Shown: positions 1-7,244 of the stretch, in pieces
Numbering within the stretch: position 1 is the first letter of the stretch
How the letters are laid out: the number at the start of each line of letters is the position of its first letter
Origin: Thiopontia sp013349825
Lineage (GTDB): Bacteria > Pseudomonadota > Gammaproteobacteria > GCF-002020875
Assembly (NCBI GenBank): GCA_963981015.1
Contig: CAXCCG010000038.1
Span: 1-23,533 of the forward strand
Length of the DNA stretch: 23,533 nt
Direction: 5' to 3'
Program-made: the position numbers and the translations under genes
Notes under the pieces: generated by a model
The model's database searches: none
What the model saw: the letters and a program-made list of their open reading frames with translations, nothing else
What the model was told of the DNA's origin: nothing

Positions 1-103
1 GGCTGCTTGTGTCCAGTACTTTATGCTGGGCGGGAGAATTGGGTAACGATATGGGTATAAGCGGAAGAGGACTGGTTTAGATGAAGAGGTCGATGATGAG
101 TTG

Positions 104-349
104 ATGGCCATCTTCAAAGAGAGTGCCTCAAAATACCTTAATGAGTTGAGGCAGAGTTTCGATGAAGAGAATTGGGATGGAGTAAAGAAGGTGTCTCACA
201 CCCTCAAGGGAGCTGCTGCATCGTTTGGTTTCCCTAAGCTAACACAGCGAGCCAAAGAACTCTGTGAGGCATTCGAAACTGAGCAGACAGCAGAGATACC
301 GGCATTTTCTCAGGCACTCATTGATGAGTTGGAGAGTGCTCATTTTTAA
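104..349 (+). CDS. HPt (histidine phosphotransfer) domain protein, possibly the 3' remnant of a hybrid kinase gene
   Basis: A short frame carries the HPt signature HTLKGAAASFGF with the phospho-accepting His near residue 32. HPt domains relay phosphate between receiver domains in multistep phosphorelays. The frame is open upstream of the ATG back to a TAA at 44-46. The translated upstream codons (DEEVDDEL) align with the residues just before the HPt domain of the hybrid kinase at 13412-16480 (VDEDLVGMF), so homology extends beyond any good start codon. No convincing ribosome site precedes the ATG at 104 or the TTG at 101. This suggests a C-terminal piece of a larger kinase that has lost its frame, or a kinase gene cut off by the window edge plus a frameshift. 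A genuine stand-alone HPt protein of about 81 residues remains possible. Confidence 0.6.
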   Translation: MAIFKESASKYLNELRQSFDEENWDGVKKVSHTLKGAAASFGFPKLTQRAKELCEAFETEQTAEIPAFSQALIDELESAHF

Positions 350-381
350 AGAGGTGGACGAGCGGCTTTCTCGGAAAGTCA

Positions 382-625
382 CTAAGTAACCTCTGATACA
401 GTTACCCATCCCAGCCATTTTTTCGTAGTTTCTGAAAACCCCCCTGTTTCTATCAGGTTTTGCTCCAGTTCTCTCCAGTTTCTGCTGTTTTCACCTTTTT
501 TAGGCACACCAATCCACTGGTTTCAGATCAGTAGATGATTGATGTATCAACCTTTCATACCGTTCAGCAGCGTGAGTTAAAGCGGAATAATAAGGGTCGG
601 GTTTGGAACCAGCGGATGGTATCGT
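382..625 (-). pseudogene. Possible frameshifted gene remnant, family unknown
   Basis: Minus-strand frame 625-500 (41 codons plus stop) and frame 522-382 (46 codons plus stop) overlap at 500-522. Joined by a single frameshift they give roughly 75-80 residues of protein-like composition rich in E, K, W and Y. No ATG start or ribosome site is visible. It could be the remnant of a mobile-element or accessory gene. Chance open frames in a short stretch cannot be excluded. Confidence 0.25.
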
Positions 626-657
626 TTAGAAAATCTGTAACTTAACATGATGACTGG

Positions 658-678
658 AAGGTAATCGATGATTACCTT
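658..678. promoter_or_regulatory. 21-bp palindrome upstream of parC
   Basis: The arms AAGGTAATC and GATTACCTT are perfect 9-bp inverted repeats around a 3-base centre (GAT), 112 bp before the parC start. It could be an operator or an RNA hairpin. No T-run follows, so it is not a standard terminator. The regulator is unknown. Confidence 0.35.
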
Positions 679-790
679 GTTCATCCATTCGCTGCAGTAC
701 GCCAGATGATTTTTCTATGCAGATTTATCTGACTTGTGTGAATAAAATCATTACCATTCACCGCTTCCTGGTGATGATGAAATAGAAAAG

Positions 791-3043
791 ATGAGTGAAT
801 CAACTGAAATCAATGTCGAAGGGGTCGAGCAACTTCCTCTGAGTGTATTTACCGAGAAGGCCTACCTGGACTACTCGATGTATGTCATTCTCGATCGTGC
901 GTTGCCCCATGTCGGTGATGGGCTGAAACCGGTGCAGCGCCGTATTGTCTATGCGATGTCCGAGTTGGGTCTTTCCGCGACAGCAAAATATAAGAAATCA
1001 GCCCGTACCGTAGGTGATGTGCTGGGGAAATTCCATCCTCACGGAGACTCAGCGGCCTATGAGGCGATGGTGCTGATGGCTCAGAACTTCTCCTATCGCT
1101 ATCCGTTGATTGATGGGCAGGGCAACTGGGGGTCGCCGGATGATCCCAAATCCTTTGCTGCGATGCGTTATACCGAGTCGCGCCTTACACGTTATTCCGA
1201 GCTGCTGCTGAGCGAACTGGGAATGGGCACAGTAGAGTGGCAGCCCAACTTCGATGGTACCCTGAAAGAGCCGCAACTACTGCCTGCACGACTCCCCAAT
1301 ATTCTGTTGAATGGAGGATCTGGTATTGCTGTCGGTATGGCAACCGATATTCCACCACATAATCTGCGAGAGGTTGCTGCTGCGGCCATTCGTCTGTTGG
1401 AGGATCGCAAGGCAACAACAGAAGAGCTGCTGGAGCATGTGCAGGGTCCGGACTATCCAACGGATGCGGAGATTATTACCCCGCGTGAAGAGATTCAGGA
1501 GATCTACCGTAGCGGTCATGGGTCTATCCGAATGCGTGCACTGTGGGAGAAAGAGGGGGGAGATGTGGTGATTACCGCACTGCCGCATCAGGTCTCTGGT
1601 AATAAGATTCTGGAGCAGGTTGCAACTCAGATGCGTGCCAAGAAGCTGCCGATGGTGGATGATTTGCGAGATGAGTCGGATCATGAGAATCCAACCCGTC
1701 TGGTGGTGGTGCCCCGTTCTAATCGAGTGGATCTGGAACAGTTGATGTTACACCTGTTTGCAACAACCGATCTGGAGCGTACCTATCGGGTTAACCTCAA
1801 TATGATCGGGATCGATGGTCGTCCCGGTGTGAAAGGGGTTCGTCAACTGTTAACTGAATGGCTCACCTTCCGTGAGGGGACGGTGCGCAGAAGGCTGGAG
1901 ACCCGCCTTGAGAAGGTACTGCAACGACTCCATATTCTTGAAGGGTTGCTGGTTGCCTACCTCAATATCGATGAGGTGATTGCCATTATCCGCTATGAGG
2001 ATAAGCCCAAACAGGAGTTGATGAGGCGCTTCAATCTATCGGATACTCAGGCAGAAGCGATACTTGACCTCAAATTGCGTCATCTGGCCAAGCTGGAAGA
2101 GATGAAGATTCGGGGAGAGCAAGAGGAGCTGGAGGCGGAGCGTAACAAGCTGGAAGCATTATTGGGTTCCACGCGACGTCTGCGTACCCTGATCCGTAAA
2201 GAGATTATGGCAGATGCAGAAAAATATGGAGATGATCGCCGCTCTCCGATAGTGTCACGTGAAGCGGCTCAGGCGATTGATCCTGCCTCTCTGATCCCTT
2301 CTGAATTAATCACAGTGATCCTTTCGGAAAAAGGCTGGGTACGTGCAGCCAAGGGGCATGAGATTGATGTGACAGGGCTGAGCTACAAGAGTGGGGATGG
2401 GTATCTTGCCTCGGCACATGGTCGCAGCAACCAGCCAATCTATTTTCTCGACTCTACAGGGCGTAGTTATACCGTGCAGGCAAGTACGCTCCCCTCTGCA
2501 CGAGGACAAGGAGAGCCTTTGACCGGACGTCTCTCTCTACCCGTAGGTGCCCGTTTTGTCGACGTGATGGGCGGGGAGGTGACTCAAAAGATTTTGGTAG
2601 CCTCGGATGCAGGCTACGGCTTTATTGCCACGGTGGCTGATCTCGCCTCGAACAAGAAAGCGGGCAAGGCCTTTCTCAGTGTTCCCAAAGGGGCGGCGGT
2701 GAAACCTCTGTTGCCGATTGTGGATGAGGGGGTCTGGGTTGCAGCAGCCAGCAATGAGGGGCGATTGCTGCTCTTCCCGATGGCAGATCTGCCAGAGTTG
2801 GTAAAGGGCAAAGGTAACAAGATGATCAGTGTGCCGAGCAAACGGGTTGAGAGTCGTGAAGAGTTTATGGCTGGAGCTACAATTTTGCGGGCTGATCAAG
2901 GGTTGACGGTCATCTCTGGCAAGCGTCTGTTGAAGATTAAACCGGCAGATTTAGAGCATTATCAGGGAGAACGGGGGCGTAGAGGTCAGAAGTTGCCTCG
3001 GGGTTTCCAGCGTGTCGATCAGTTAATGGCGGGTCTTGGATAA
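791..3043 (+). CDS. parC: DNA topoisomerase IV subunit A (ParC)
   Basis: This is the catalytic DNA-cleaving subunit of topoisomerase IV, which with ParE unlinks daughter chromosomes. At 750 residues it has the usual ParC length. The N-terminal cleavage domain contains the catalytic Arg126-Tyr127 pair in AAMRYTESRL, equivalent to E. coli Tyr120. The quinolone-determining loop HPHGDSAAYEAMV has wild-type Ser87 and Glu91, equivalent to E. coli Ser80 and Glu84. The C-terminal third (about 500-740) fits the GyrA/ParC beta-propeller and lacks a GyrA-type glutamate-rich tail. The N-terminal similarity (QLPLSVFTEKAYLDYSMYVILDRALPHVGDGLKPVQRR) is split here by domain and clearly favours ParC over GyrA. 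The start is the ATG at 791, with only a weak purine-rich ribosome site. parE is not adjacent. Confidence 0.97.
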   Translation: MSESTEINVEGVEQLPLSVFTEKAYLDYSMYVILDRALPHVGDGLKPVQRRIVYAMSELGLSATAKYKKSARTVGDVLGKFHPHGDSAAYEAMVLMAQNFSYRYPLIDGQGNWGSPDDPKSFAAMRYTESRLTRYSELLLSELGMGTVEWQPNFDGTLKEPQLLPARLPNILLNGGSGIAVGMATDIPPHNLREVAAAAIRLLEDRKATTEELLEHVQGPDYPTDAEIITPREEIQEIYRSGHGSIRMRALWEKEGGDVVITALPHQVSGNKILEQVATQMRAKKLPMVDDLRDESDHENPTRLVVVPRSNRVDLEQLMLHLFATTDLERTYRVNLNMIGIDGRPGVKGVRQLLTEWLTFREGTVRRRLETRLEKVLQRLHILEGLLVAYLNIDEVIAIIRYEDKPKQELMRRFNLSDTQAEAILDLKLRHLAKLEEMKIRGEQEELEAERNKLEALLGSTRRLRTLIRKEIMADAEKYGDDRRSPIVSREAAQAIDPASLIPSELITVILSEKGWVRAAKGHEIDVTGLSYKSGDGYLASAHGRSNQPIYFLDSTGRSYTVQASTLPSARGQGEPLTGRLSLPVGARFVDVMGGEVTQKILVASDAGYGFIATVADLASNKKAGKAFLSVPKGAAVKPLLPIVDEGVWVAAASNEGRLLLFPMADLPELVKGKGNKMISVPSKRVESREEFMAGATILRADQGLTVISGKRLLKIKPADLEHYQGERGRRGQKLPRGFQRVDQLMAGLG

Positions 3044-3054
3044 GCAGAAAGAGT

Positions 3055-3098
3055 ACCTTATATTTTGTAAGTCATTATTAATAAAGTGTTTATAAGGT
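3055..3098 (+). terminator. Possible weak terminator after parC
   Basis: Arms ACCTTATA (3055-3062) and TATAAGGT (3091-3098) form an 8-bp inverted repeat with a 28-base AT-rich loop, followed by TTTAT. It begins 11 bp after the parC stop. The long loop and low GC content make it a weak candidate. Confidence 0.25.
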
Positions 3099-3106
3099 TT
3101 TATATA

Positions 3107-3135
3107 TTGTTTTTCTAATATTAGATAGTTATAAT
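3107..3135 (+). promoter_or_regulatory. Near-consensus sigma-70 promoter for the small membrane ORF
   Basis: The -35 box TTGTTT (3107-3112) and a perfect -10 box TATAAT (3130-3135) are separated by exactly 17 bases in a markedly AT-rich stretch. Transcription would begin near 3142, about 24 bases before the ATG at 3166. Confidence 0.6.
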
Positions 3136-3165
3136 ATAGATCTTTCTTCTTAGCAAGGTTTGATC

Positions 3166-3261
3166 ATGGATATTCAAATTGTACTGTTGGCCCAACCCCT
3201 GTTGTTTTTGGCGATTGTTTGGGGATACTGTCGTTTTTGGGGTTTCAAACCCAACATATAG
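3166..3261 (+). CDS. Small predicted single-span membrane protein (31 residues)
   Basis: A 31-residue frame starts with MDIQIVLLAQPLLFLAIVWG and ends in CRFWGFKPNI. The hydrophobic run at about residues 4-20 would span the membrane once, followed by a short basic and aromatic tail. Upstream lie an AAGG ribosome site (about 3155-3158, seven bases before the ATG) and a near-consensus promoter at 3107-3135, so promoter, ribosome site and frame line up. It converges on glcF, with 22 bp between the two stop codons. I do not recognise the family. It is not an obvious CydX, KdpF or CcoQ homologue. An alternative is that the promoter drives a small RNA and the frame is incidental. Confidence 0.5.
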   Translation: MDIQIVLLAQPLLFLAIVWGYCRFWGFKPNI

Positions 3262-3283
3262 CGATAGATTTGTATGCGGCTGT

Positions 3284-4534
3284 TTAAGGAACCTCTGAAC
3301 AAGCTTGGGTCTCTGTTGGTGGGTCGATGCCTTCTTTAATCGACAACAATTCAATCCAGTGGACCACAGGGGTTTTTGACTGCTGTTGCAGGTGGTGCTG
3401 ACAACCGATATTGGAGGTTGCAATGAGTGCTGGCTGATGCTGTTTCAGTGAGTGAATCTTTTTGTCACGCAGTTGGTAAGAGATCTCTTTTTGCAGAATC
3501 GCGTAACTCCCGGCAGCACCACAGCAGAGATGCCTATCCTTAATGGGCAGTAGTTCGAAACCGATACTTTTGAGAATTTGCTCAACAATCAAGTCTGTTT
3601 TCAATCCATGTTGTTGGGTGCAGGGAGGGTGGAAGACAACTCTTTTTTCAATGCCCGGTTTAGCCTGAAGTCGGTTGAGGTAGGGGAGTAACAGCTCTGC
3701 AGGGTCAACGGCTGCTTCACTCACTTTTATCGCAGCATCGCTGGACAGCAGTTTGCCGTACTCTTTGATCATCACCCCGCAACCACTGGCAGAGATCACG
3801 ACCTTTGCAGCGCGCTCTTGAACCAGCGGTAACCACTGTTCAATATTGTTGTGCATAAACTGCTCAGCCTCCTGCGGGGCAGAAAGATGGTGAGAGAGCG
3901 CACCACAGCACCCCTCCTCAGCAGGTTGAAGAACCTGCATGCCGAGCTGGTGCAGGAGTGCCATCAGAGACTGGTTGGTTGCAGGTGCCAACCCCTCCTG
4001 GACGCAGCCTCTGAAGAGAATGATTGTCTCCGTGGGTGTTATCGCTACAGCTTCTGGTGCCGGAAAGTTCTCTTTAGCCGGTTGATAGCGGGCAAGCGGA
4101 ATTCTTAAATGGTGGCCGAGACGGATCAGCGGCGTGATCCGTTTACGATAGGGGAGAATACTCCGCATCACCTGGATGGTCATTCGCTGTAGCCAGGGAC
4201 GTTTTACATGGTGTTCAGTAAGACGGCGTCCAATATCGAGGAGTTCACTAAAGCGGATCCCGGATGGACAAGTCGTTTCACAGTTTCTACAAGTGAGACA
4301 GCGGTCAAGATGTTGTTGAGTAATTCGTGTCGGAGACTTTCCCTCCATCAGCTGTTTGATCTGATAGATTCGCCCCCGAGGTGAATCCAGCTCGCTGCCC
4401 AATAGTTGGTAGGTGGGGCAGGTGGCGAGACAGAAGCCGCAGTGTACACAGTTACGTAAAATCTCCTCGGCACGATTGATCTCATGAGGTGCGAGAATCG
4501 GTAGTAGTTGGCTTTTCTGTAGATTGAGTTGCAT
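3284..4534 (-). CDS. glcF: Glycolate dehydrogenase iron-sulfur subunit GlcF
   Basis: This is the iron-sulfur subunit that passes electrons from the flavin subunits of glycolate dehydrogenase towards the respiratory chain. At 416 residues it is close to E. coli GlcF. Two [4Fe-4S] ferredoxin motifs are present: C29-x2-C32-x2-C35-x3-C39P and C79-x2-C82-x2-C85-x3-C89P. The C-terminal half has two cysteine-rich CCG modules, with Cys-Cys-Gly at 209-211 (EGCCGALSHH) and 337-339 (HLCCGAAGSY) and supporting cysteines at about 177, 252, 305 and 378. It is the last gene of glcDEF, 18 bp after glcE. No clear Shine-Dalgarno sequence precedes its ATG, so translation may depend on coupling to glcE. Confidence 0.95.
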   Translation of the reverse strand: MQLNLQKSQLLPILAPHEINRAEEILRNCVHCGFCLATCPTYQLLGSELDSPRGRIYQIKQLMEGKSPTRITQQHLDRCLTCRNCETTCPSGIRFSELLDIGRRLTEHHVKRPWLQRMTIQVMRSILPYRKRITPLIRLGHHLRIPLARYQPAKENFPAPEAVAITPTETIILFRGCVQEGLAPATNQSLMALLHQLGMQVLQPAEEGCCGALSHHLSAPQEAEQFMHNNIEQWLPLVQERAAKVVISASGCGVMIKEYGKLLSSDAAIKVSEAAVDPAELLLPYLNRLQAKPGIEKRVVFHPPCTQQHGLKTDLIVEQILKSIGFELLPIKDRHLCCGAAGSYAILQKEISYQLRDKKIHSLKQHQPALIATSNIGCQHHLQQQSKTPVVHWIELLSIKEGIDPPTETQACSEVP

Positions 4535-4552
4535 GGTTAAGGGGGAAGAGGT

Positions 4553-5659
4553 TTACGCTTCATCTTGGTATAGCGGCTCAGAGAAGAGTCCTGGATTAAG
4601 GATAGAGCAGGGGTCCATCAACCGCCGAAGTTGCTGGTGGATAAGCTGGAGTGGTGTTGACAGTGGATGAAAACGCTCAACACCGGCTAGAGGGTTACGA
4701 TAGAGCATTGCGTGACCGCCAGCAGACTCTGCTTGGCTACGAAGTTGCTCCGCACGAGCAGTTGTAGAGAGCCAGCGTTGTGCGCCACCCCAGTCGAGAA
4801 TCGTTGCTGTCCCCTTGCTATGTTCCAGATCATCAAGCAGAGGTGATGCGGGTGGTAATGAGACTCTCCAGAGTGGGTCTGTCCGCTTAAACAGAGGGTG
4901 TTGCTGGTGGTGGAGCTGCGCCCAAAAGGTGTGTTCTGTAGAGGATGAGGTCTGATCGGAGAGGTTCAGGGATTCCATTTTTTGATGGCACGCCATCAAC
5001 TCTTCACGGCTGGCTGAGAGGCGTACATGAAGTGCGCCATCTGCCCAGCTCATACCTGTGAGTGGTAGGTTGTTCAGGTTGATCTGTTGCATCCGCTGCA
5101 GTGACTCTTCAATCTCTAGAGTGGTTGACCAATAGCTTTGCAGTTCATCCATTGGAACCGTTTTGATGGATAGCTCCAGCAACACCCCGAGAGAGCCATA
5201 GGCACCCGCCATCGGACGGAACAGATCATAACCAGCCACATTTTTTACCACTGAACCGCCAAGCTGGAGGATGGAGCCGTTTCCGGTCAACACTTTTACG
5301 CCAAGCAGTGCATCCCGAACACCTCCCCGCCAGGGGCGGCCGGGGCCAGTGAGTGCAGTGGCAATGGCGCCACCAATGGTGGAGTGTGGAGAGAATTGTG
5401 GTGGCTCAAAGGGGAGCTGTTGGCGGTGTTGTTGTAGATGTTGGTTGAGCTCTTGTAGCGTGGTCCCACTGCGCAGAGTGATGACCCGCTCTTCAGGTTG
5501 GTACTCCAGGATGCCGCTGTGTTGATCGAGCTTGAGAGTGGCGAGTGCACTGCATGTGGGGAGGAATGGGCGGCTATTCCCACCAATGATACGCAGTGGG
5601 CTACCTTCAGCACAGGCGTCGAGCAGCTGCTTTTGGAGGTGTACTTGTTGATCAGCCAT
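4553..5659 (-). CDS. glcE: Glycolate dehydrogenase FAD-binding subunit GlcE
   Basis: This is the smaller FAD-binding subunit of glycolate dehydrogenase (368 residues; E. coli about 350). The N-terminal half is an FAD_binding_4 (PCMH-type) domain: GGNSRPF (26-32), a segment around STIGGAIATALTGPGRPWRG (93-112) and GSVVKNVAGYDLFRPMAGAY (135-154), ending in GSLGVLLELSIKTVP. The C-terminal cap is divergent, as is usual for GlcE. Its ATG shares one base with the glcD stop (TGATG), and GGAG lies eight bases upstream, indicating translational coupling. It works with GlcD and GlcF on the cytoplasmic face of the membrane. Confidence 0.95.
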   Translation of the reverse strand: MADQQVHLQKQLLDACAEGSPLRIIGGNSRPFLPTCSALATLKLDQHSGILEYQPEERVITLRSGTTLQELNQHLQQHRQQLPFEPPQFSPHSTIGGAIATALTGPGRPWRGGVRDALLGVKVLTGNGSILQLGGSVVKNVAGYDLFRPMAGAYGSLGVLLELSIKTVPMDELQSYWSTTLEIEESLQRMQQINLNNLPLTGMSWADGALHVRLSASREELMACHQKMESLNLSDQTSSSTEHTFWAQLHHQQHPLFKRTDPLWRVSLPPASPLLDDLEHSKGTATILDWGGAQRWLSTTARAEQLRSQAESAGGHAMLYRNPLAGVERFHPLSTPLQLIHQQLRRLMDPCSILNPGLFSEPLYQDEA

Positions 5660-7125
5660 CAGAAACGCTCCAGCTCCGGGTGGGGCAGTTGTCCGTGGTG
5701 GACGTGCATGGCTCCCAGTTCAGCACAGCGGTGCAGGGTTGGAATCGCTTTACCCGGATTGAGCAGGTTATGTGGATCAAAAACCTGCTTCAGTTGGTGG
5801 AATAGAGAGAGCTCACTCTCATTGAATTGACTGCACATCGCATCGAGTTTCTCCAGACCGACACCGTGTTCTCCGGTTATTGAACCGCCTGCTTCGATAC
5901 AGTGCTTCAGTATCTCTGTGCCCATCTGTTCTGCTTTCTGTAGTTCTCCGGGTTGGTTGGCATCATAGAGGATCAAGGGGTGCAGGTTGCCATCACCGGC
6001 ATGGAAGACATTGGCAACTTCCAGACCAAATTCATTGGAGAGCTGATCAATCTGCTGCAAAACAGTACCTAGATGGCGTCGAGGAATAGTGCCATCCATC
6101 ACGTAATAGTCAGGTGAAATACGACCAATTGCGGGGAAGGCCCCTTTACGCCCTGCCCAGAGCTGGTTGCGGTGGGCCTCGCTCTTCGCCTCGATTACCT
6201 GGGTTGCACCACACTGTTTGAGTATCTCAATACTCTTTATTGCCTGTTCAGCAACACTTTCTGGGCTACGGCCATCCAGCTCACAAAGTAGAATTGCGGC
6301 GGCCTCTCGCGGATAACCGGCATGGGTGAAATCTTCTGCTGCCTGAATAGAGCGGTGATCCATCATCTCCAGCCCTGCCGGGGTGATTCCGGCAGTGAGG
6401 ATGGCACCTACGGCATCACCGGCCACCTCAATCTGATCAAATGCGGCAAGCAGCAACCGAACCTCAGGAGGTCTGTCCAGTAGTCGAACCGTCACCTCCG
6501 TGACAATACCCAACAACCCTTCTGAACCGACCACCAGCGAGAGCAGATCATAGCCGGTGGTATCCAGAGACTCACTGCCAAAGGTCAGTAGCTCTCCGTC
6601 AATGGTCAACATACGCACCTGCAGTACATTATTCACGGTCAACCCGTACTTGATACAGTGTACGCCACCTGCGTTCTCTGCCACATTACCACCGATGGTA
6701 CAGGCGATCTGAGAGGAGGGGTCAGGGGCATAGTAGAGATTGAGATGGCTGACTGCCTGAGAGATTGCCAGATTGGTGACCCCGGGTTCTACGGTGATGC
6801 TTTTCCGGTCAGAATTAATTTTGAGGATGCGGTTAAGCTTTGCTAATCCAATCAAGAGAGCATCTTTAGAGGGGCGTGCGCCACCCGAGAGCCCGGTGCC
6901 GGCTCCACGCGTCACCACAGCAACCTGCATTTGGTTACAGAGGGCAACAATGGCTCGCAGTTGATCGAGGTTTTCCGGTAGCACTACAGCCAGCGGGACT
7001 TCGCGCAGTGCAGTGAGACCATCACACTCATAGGGGGTCAGCTCCTCTGGCTCTGTGAGGAGTGACTCAGAGGCCACAATTTTACTCAGGGCATTGCAGA
7101 GAGCGGTGCGGGGTTCGGAATTCAT
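5659..7125 (-). CDS. glcD: Glycolate dehydrogenase FAD-linked catalytic subunit GlcD
   Basis: This is the catalytic flavoprotein that oxidises glycolate (and often D-lactate) to glyoxylate. At 488 residues it compares with about 499 in E. coli. The FAD_binding_4 domain shows TRGAGTGLSGGARP (72-85), CTIGGNVAENAGGVHCIKYG (142-161) and VVGSEGLLGIVTEVTVRLL (198-216). The FAD-oxidase C-terminal domain has NVFHAGDGNLHP (372-383), the SITGEHGVGLEK motif (415-426) and a final NLLNPGKAIP. It is the first gene of glcDEF and is divergent from a glyoxylate aminotransferase 119 bp away, so its product glyoxylate feeds the neighbouring enzyme. The start lacks a clear ribosome site, but the N-terminal alignment fits the family. 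Confidence 0.96.
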   Translation of the reverse strand: MNSEPRTALCNALSKIVASESLLTEPEELTPYECDGLTALREVPLAVVLPENLDQLRAIVALCNQMQVAVVTRGAGTGLSGGARPSKDALLIGLAKLNRILKINSDRKSITVEPGVTNLAISQAVSHLNLYYAPDPSSQIACTIGGNVAENAGGVHCIKYGLTVNNVLQVRMLTIDGELLTFGSESLDTTGYDLLSLVVGSEGLLGIVTEVTVRLLDRPPEVRLLLAAFDQIEVAGDAVGAILTAGITPAGLEMMDHRSIQAAEDFTHAGYPREAAAILLCELDGRSPESVAEQAIKSIEILKQCGATQVIEAKSEAHRNQLWAGRKGAFPAIGRISPDYYVMDGTIPRRHLGTVLQQIDQLSNEFGLEVANVFHAGDGNLHPLILYDANQPGELQKAEQMGTEILKHCIEAGGSITGEHGVGLEKLDAMCSQFNESELSLFHQLKQVFDPHNLLNPGKAIPTLHRCAELGAMHVHHGQLPHPELERF

Positions 7126-7151
7126 TGGGTGTGAATCATACCGGAGTTAAT

Positions 7152-7195
7152 AACCAAACAAAACAGTTGGTTTTTATTTAAGGCTTCGGTATCCT
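7152..7195 (+). promoter_or_regulatory. Candidate promoter and operator between glcD and the aminotransferase
   Basis: In the 119-bp divergent spacer, TTGGTT (7167-7172) and TATCCT (7190-7195) are 17 bases apart and could serve the aminotransferase gene. The -35 hexamer is also one arm of an inverted repeat AACCAA (7152-7157)/TTGGTT (7167-7172) with a 9-base spacer. Such a site could bind a regulator controlling both directions. Matches to consensus are moderate. Confidence 0.3.
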
Positions 7196-7244
7196 TTGAG
7201 ACACTTTTTAAAGACCTTTTGGTTCACTATTTTAGGGCAGACCC

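Larger units (their letters stand above)
350..790. other. Intergenic region before parC with decayed coding-like frames
   Basis: About 440 bp without a convincing gene. On the minus strand two overlapping frames, 625-500 and 522-382, read as plausible protein (for example KPDPYYSALTHAAERYERL, then RNWRELEQNLIETGGF) but have no start codon and are offset by a frameshift. I do not recognise the family. A 22-codon frame at 717-785 ends five bases before the parC start, but it has no ribosome site. A 21-bp palindrome lies at 658-678. I found no convincing sigma-70 promoter for parC, although one must be nearby. Confidence 0.5.

Noticed and set aside
717..785. A 22-codon frame ending five bases before parC, as a possible leader peptide
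   Set aside because: It has no ribosome site, no regulatory codon run and no paired attenuator hairpins.
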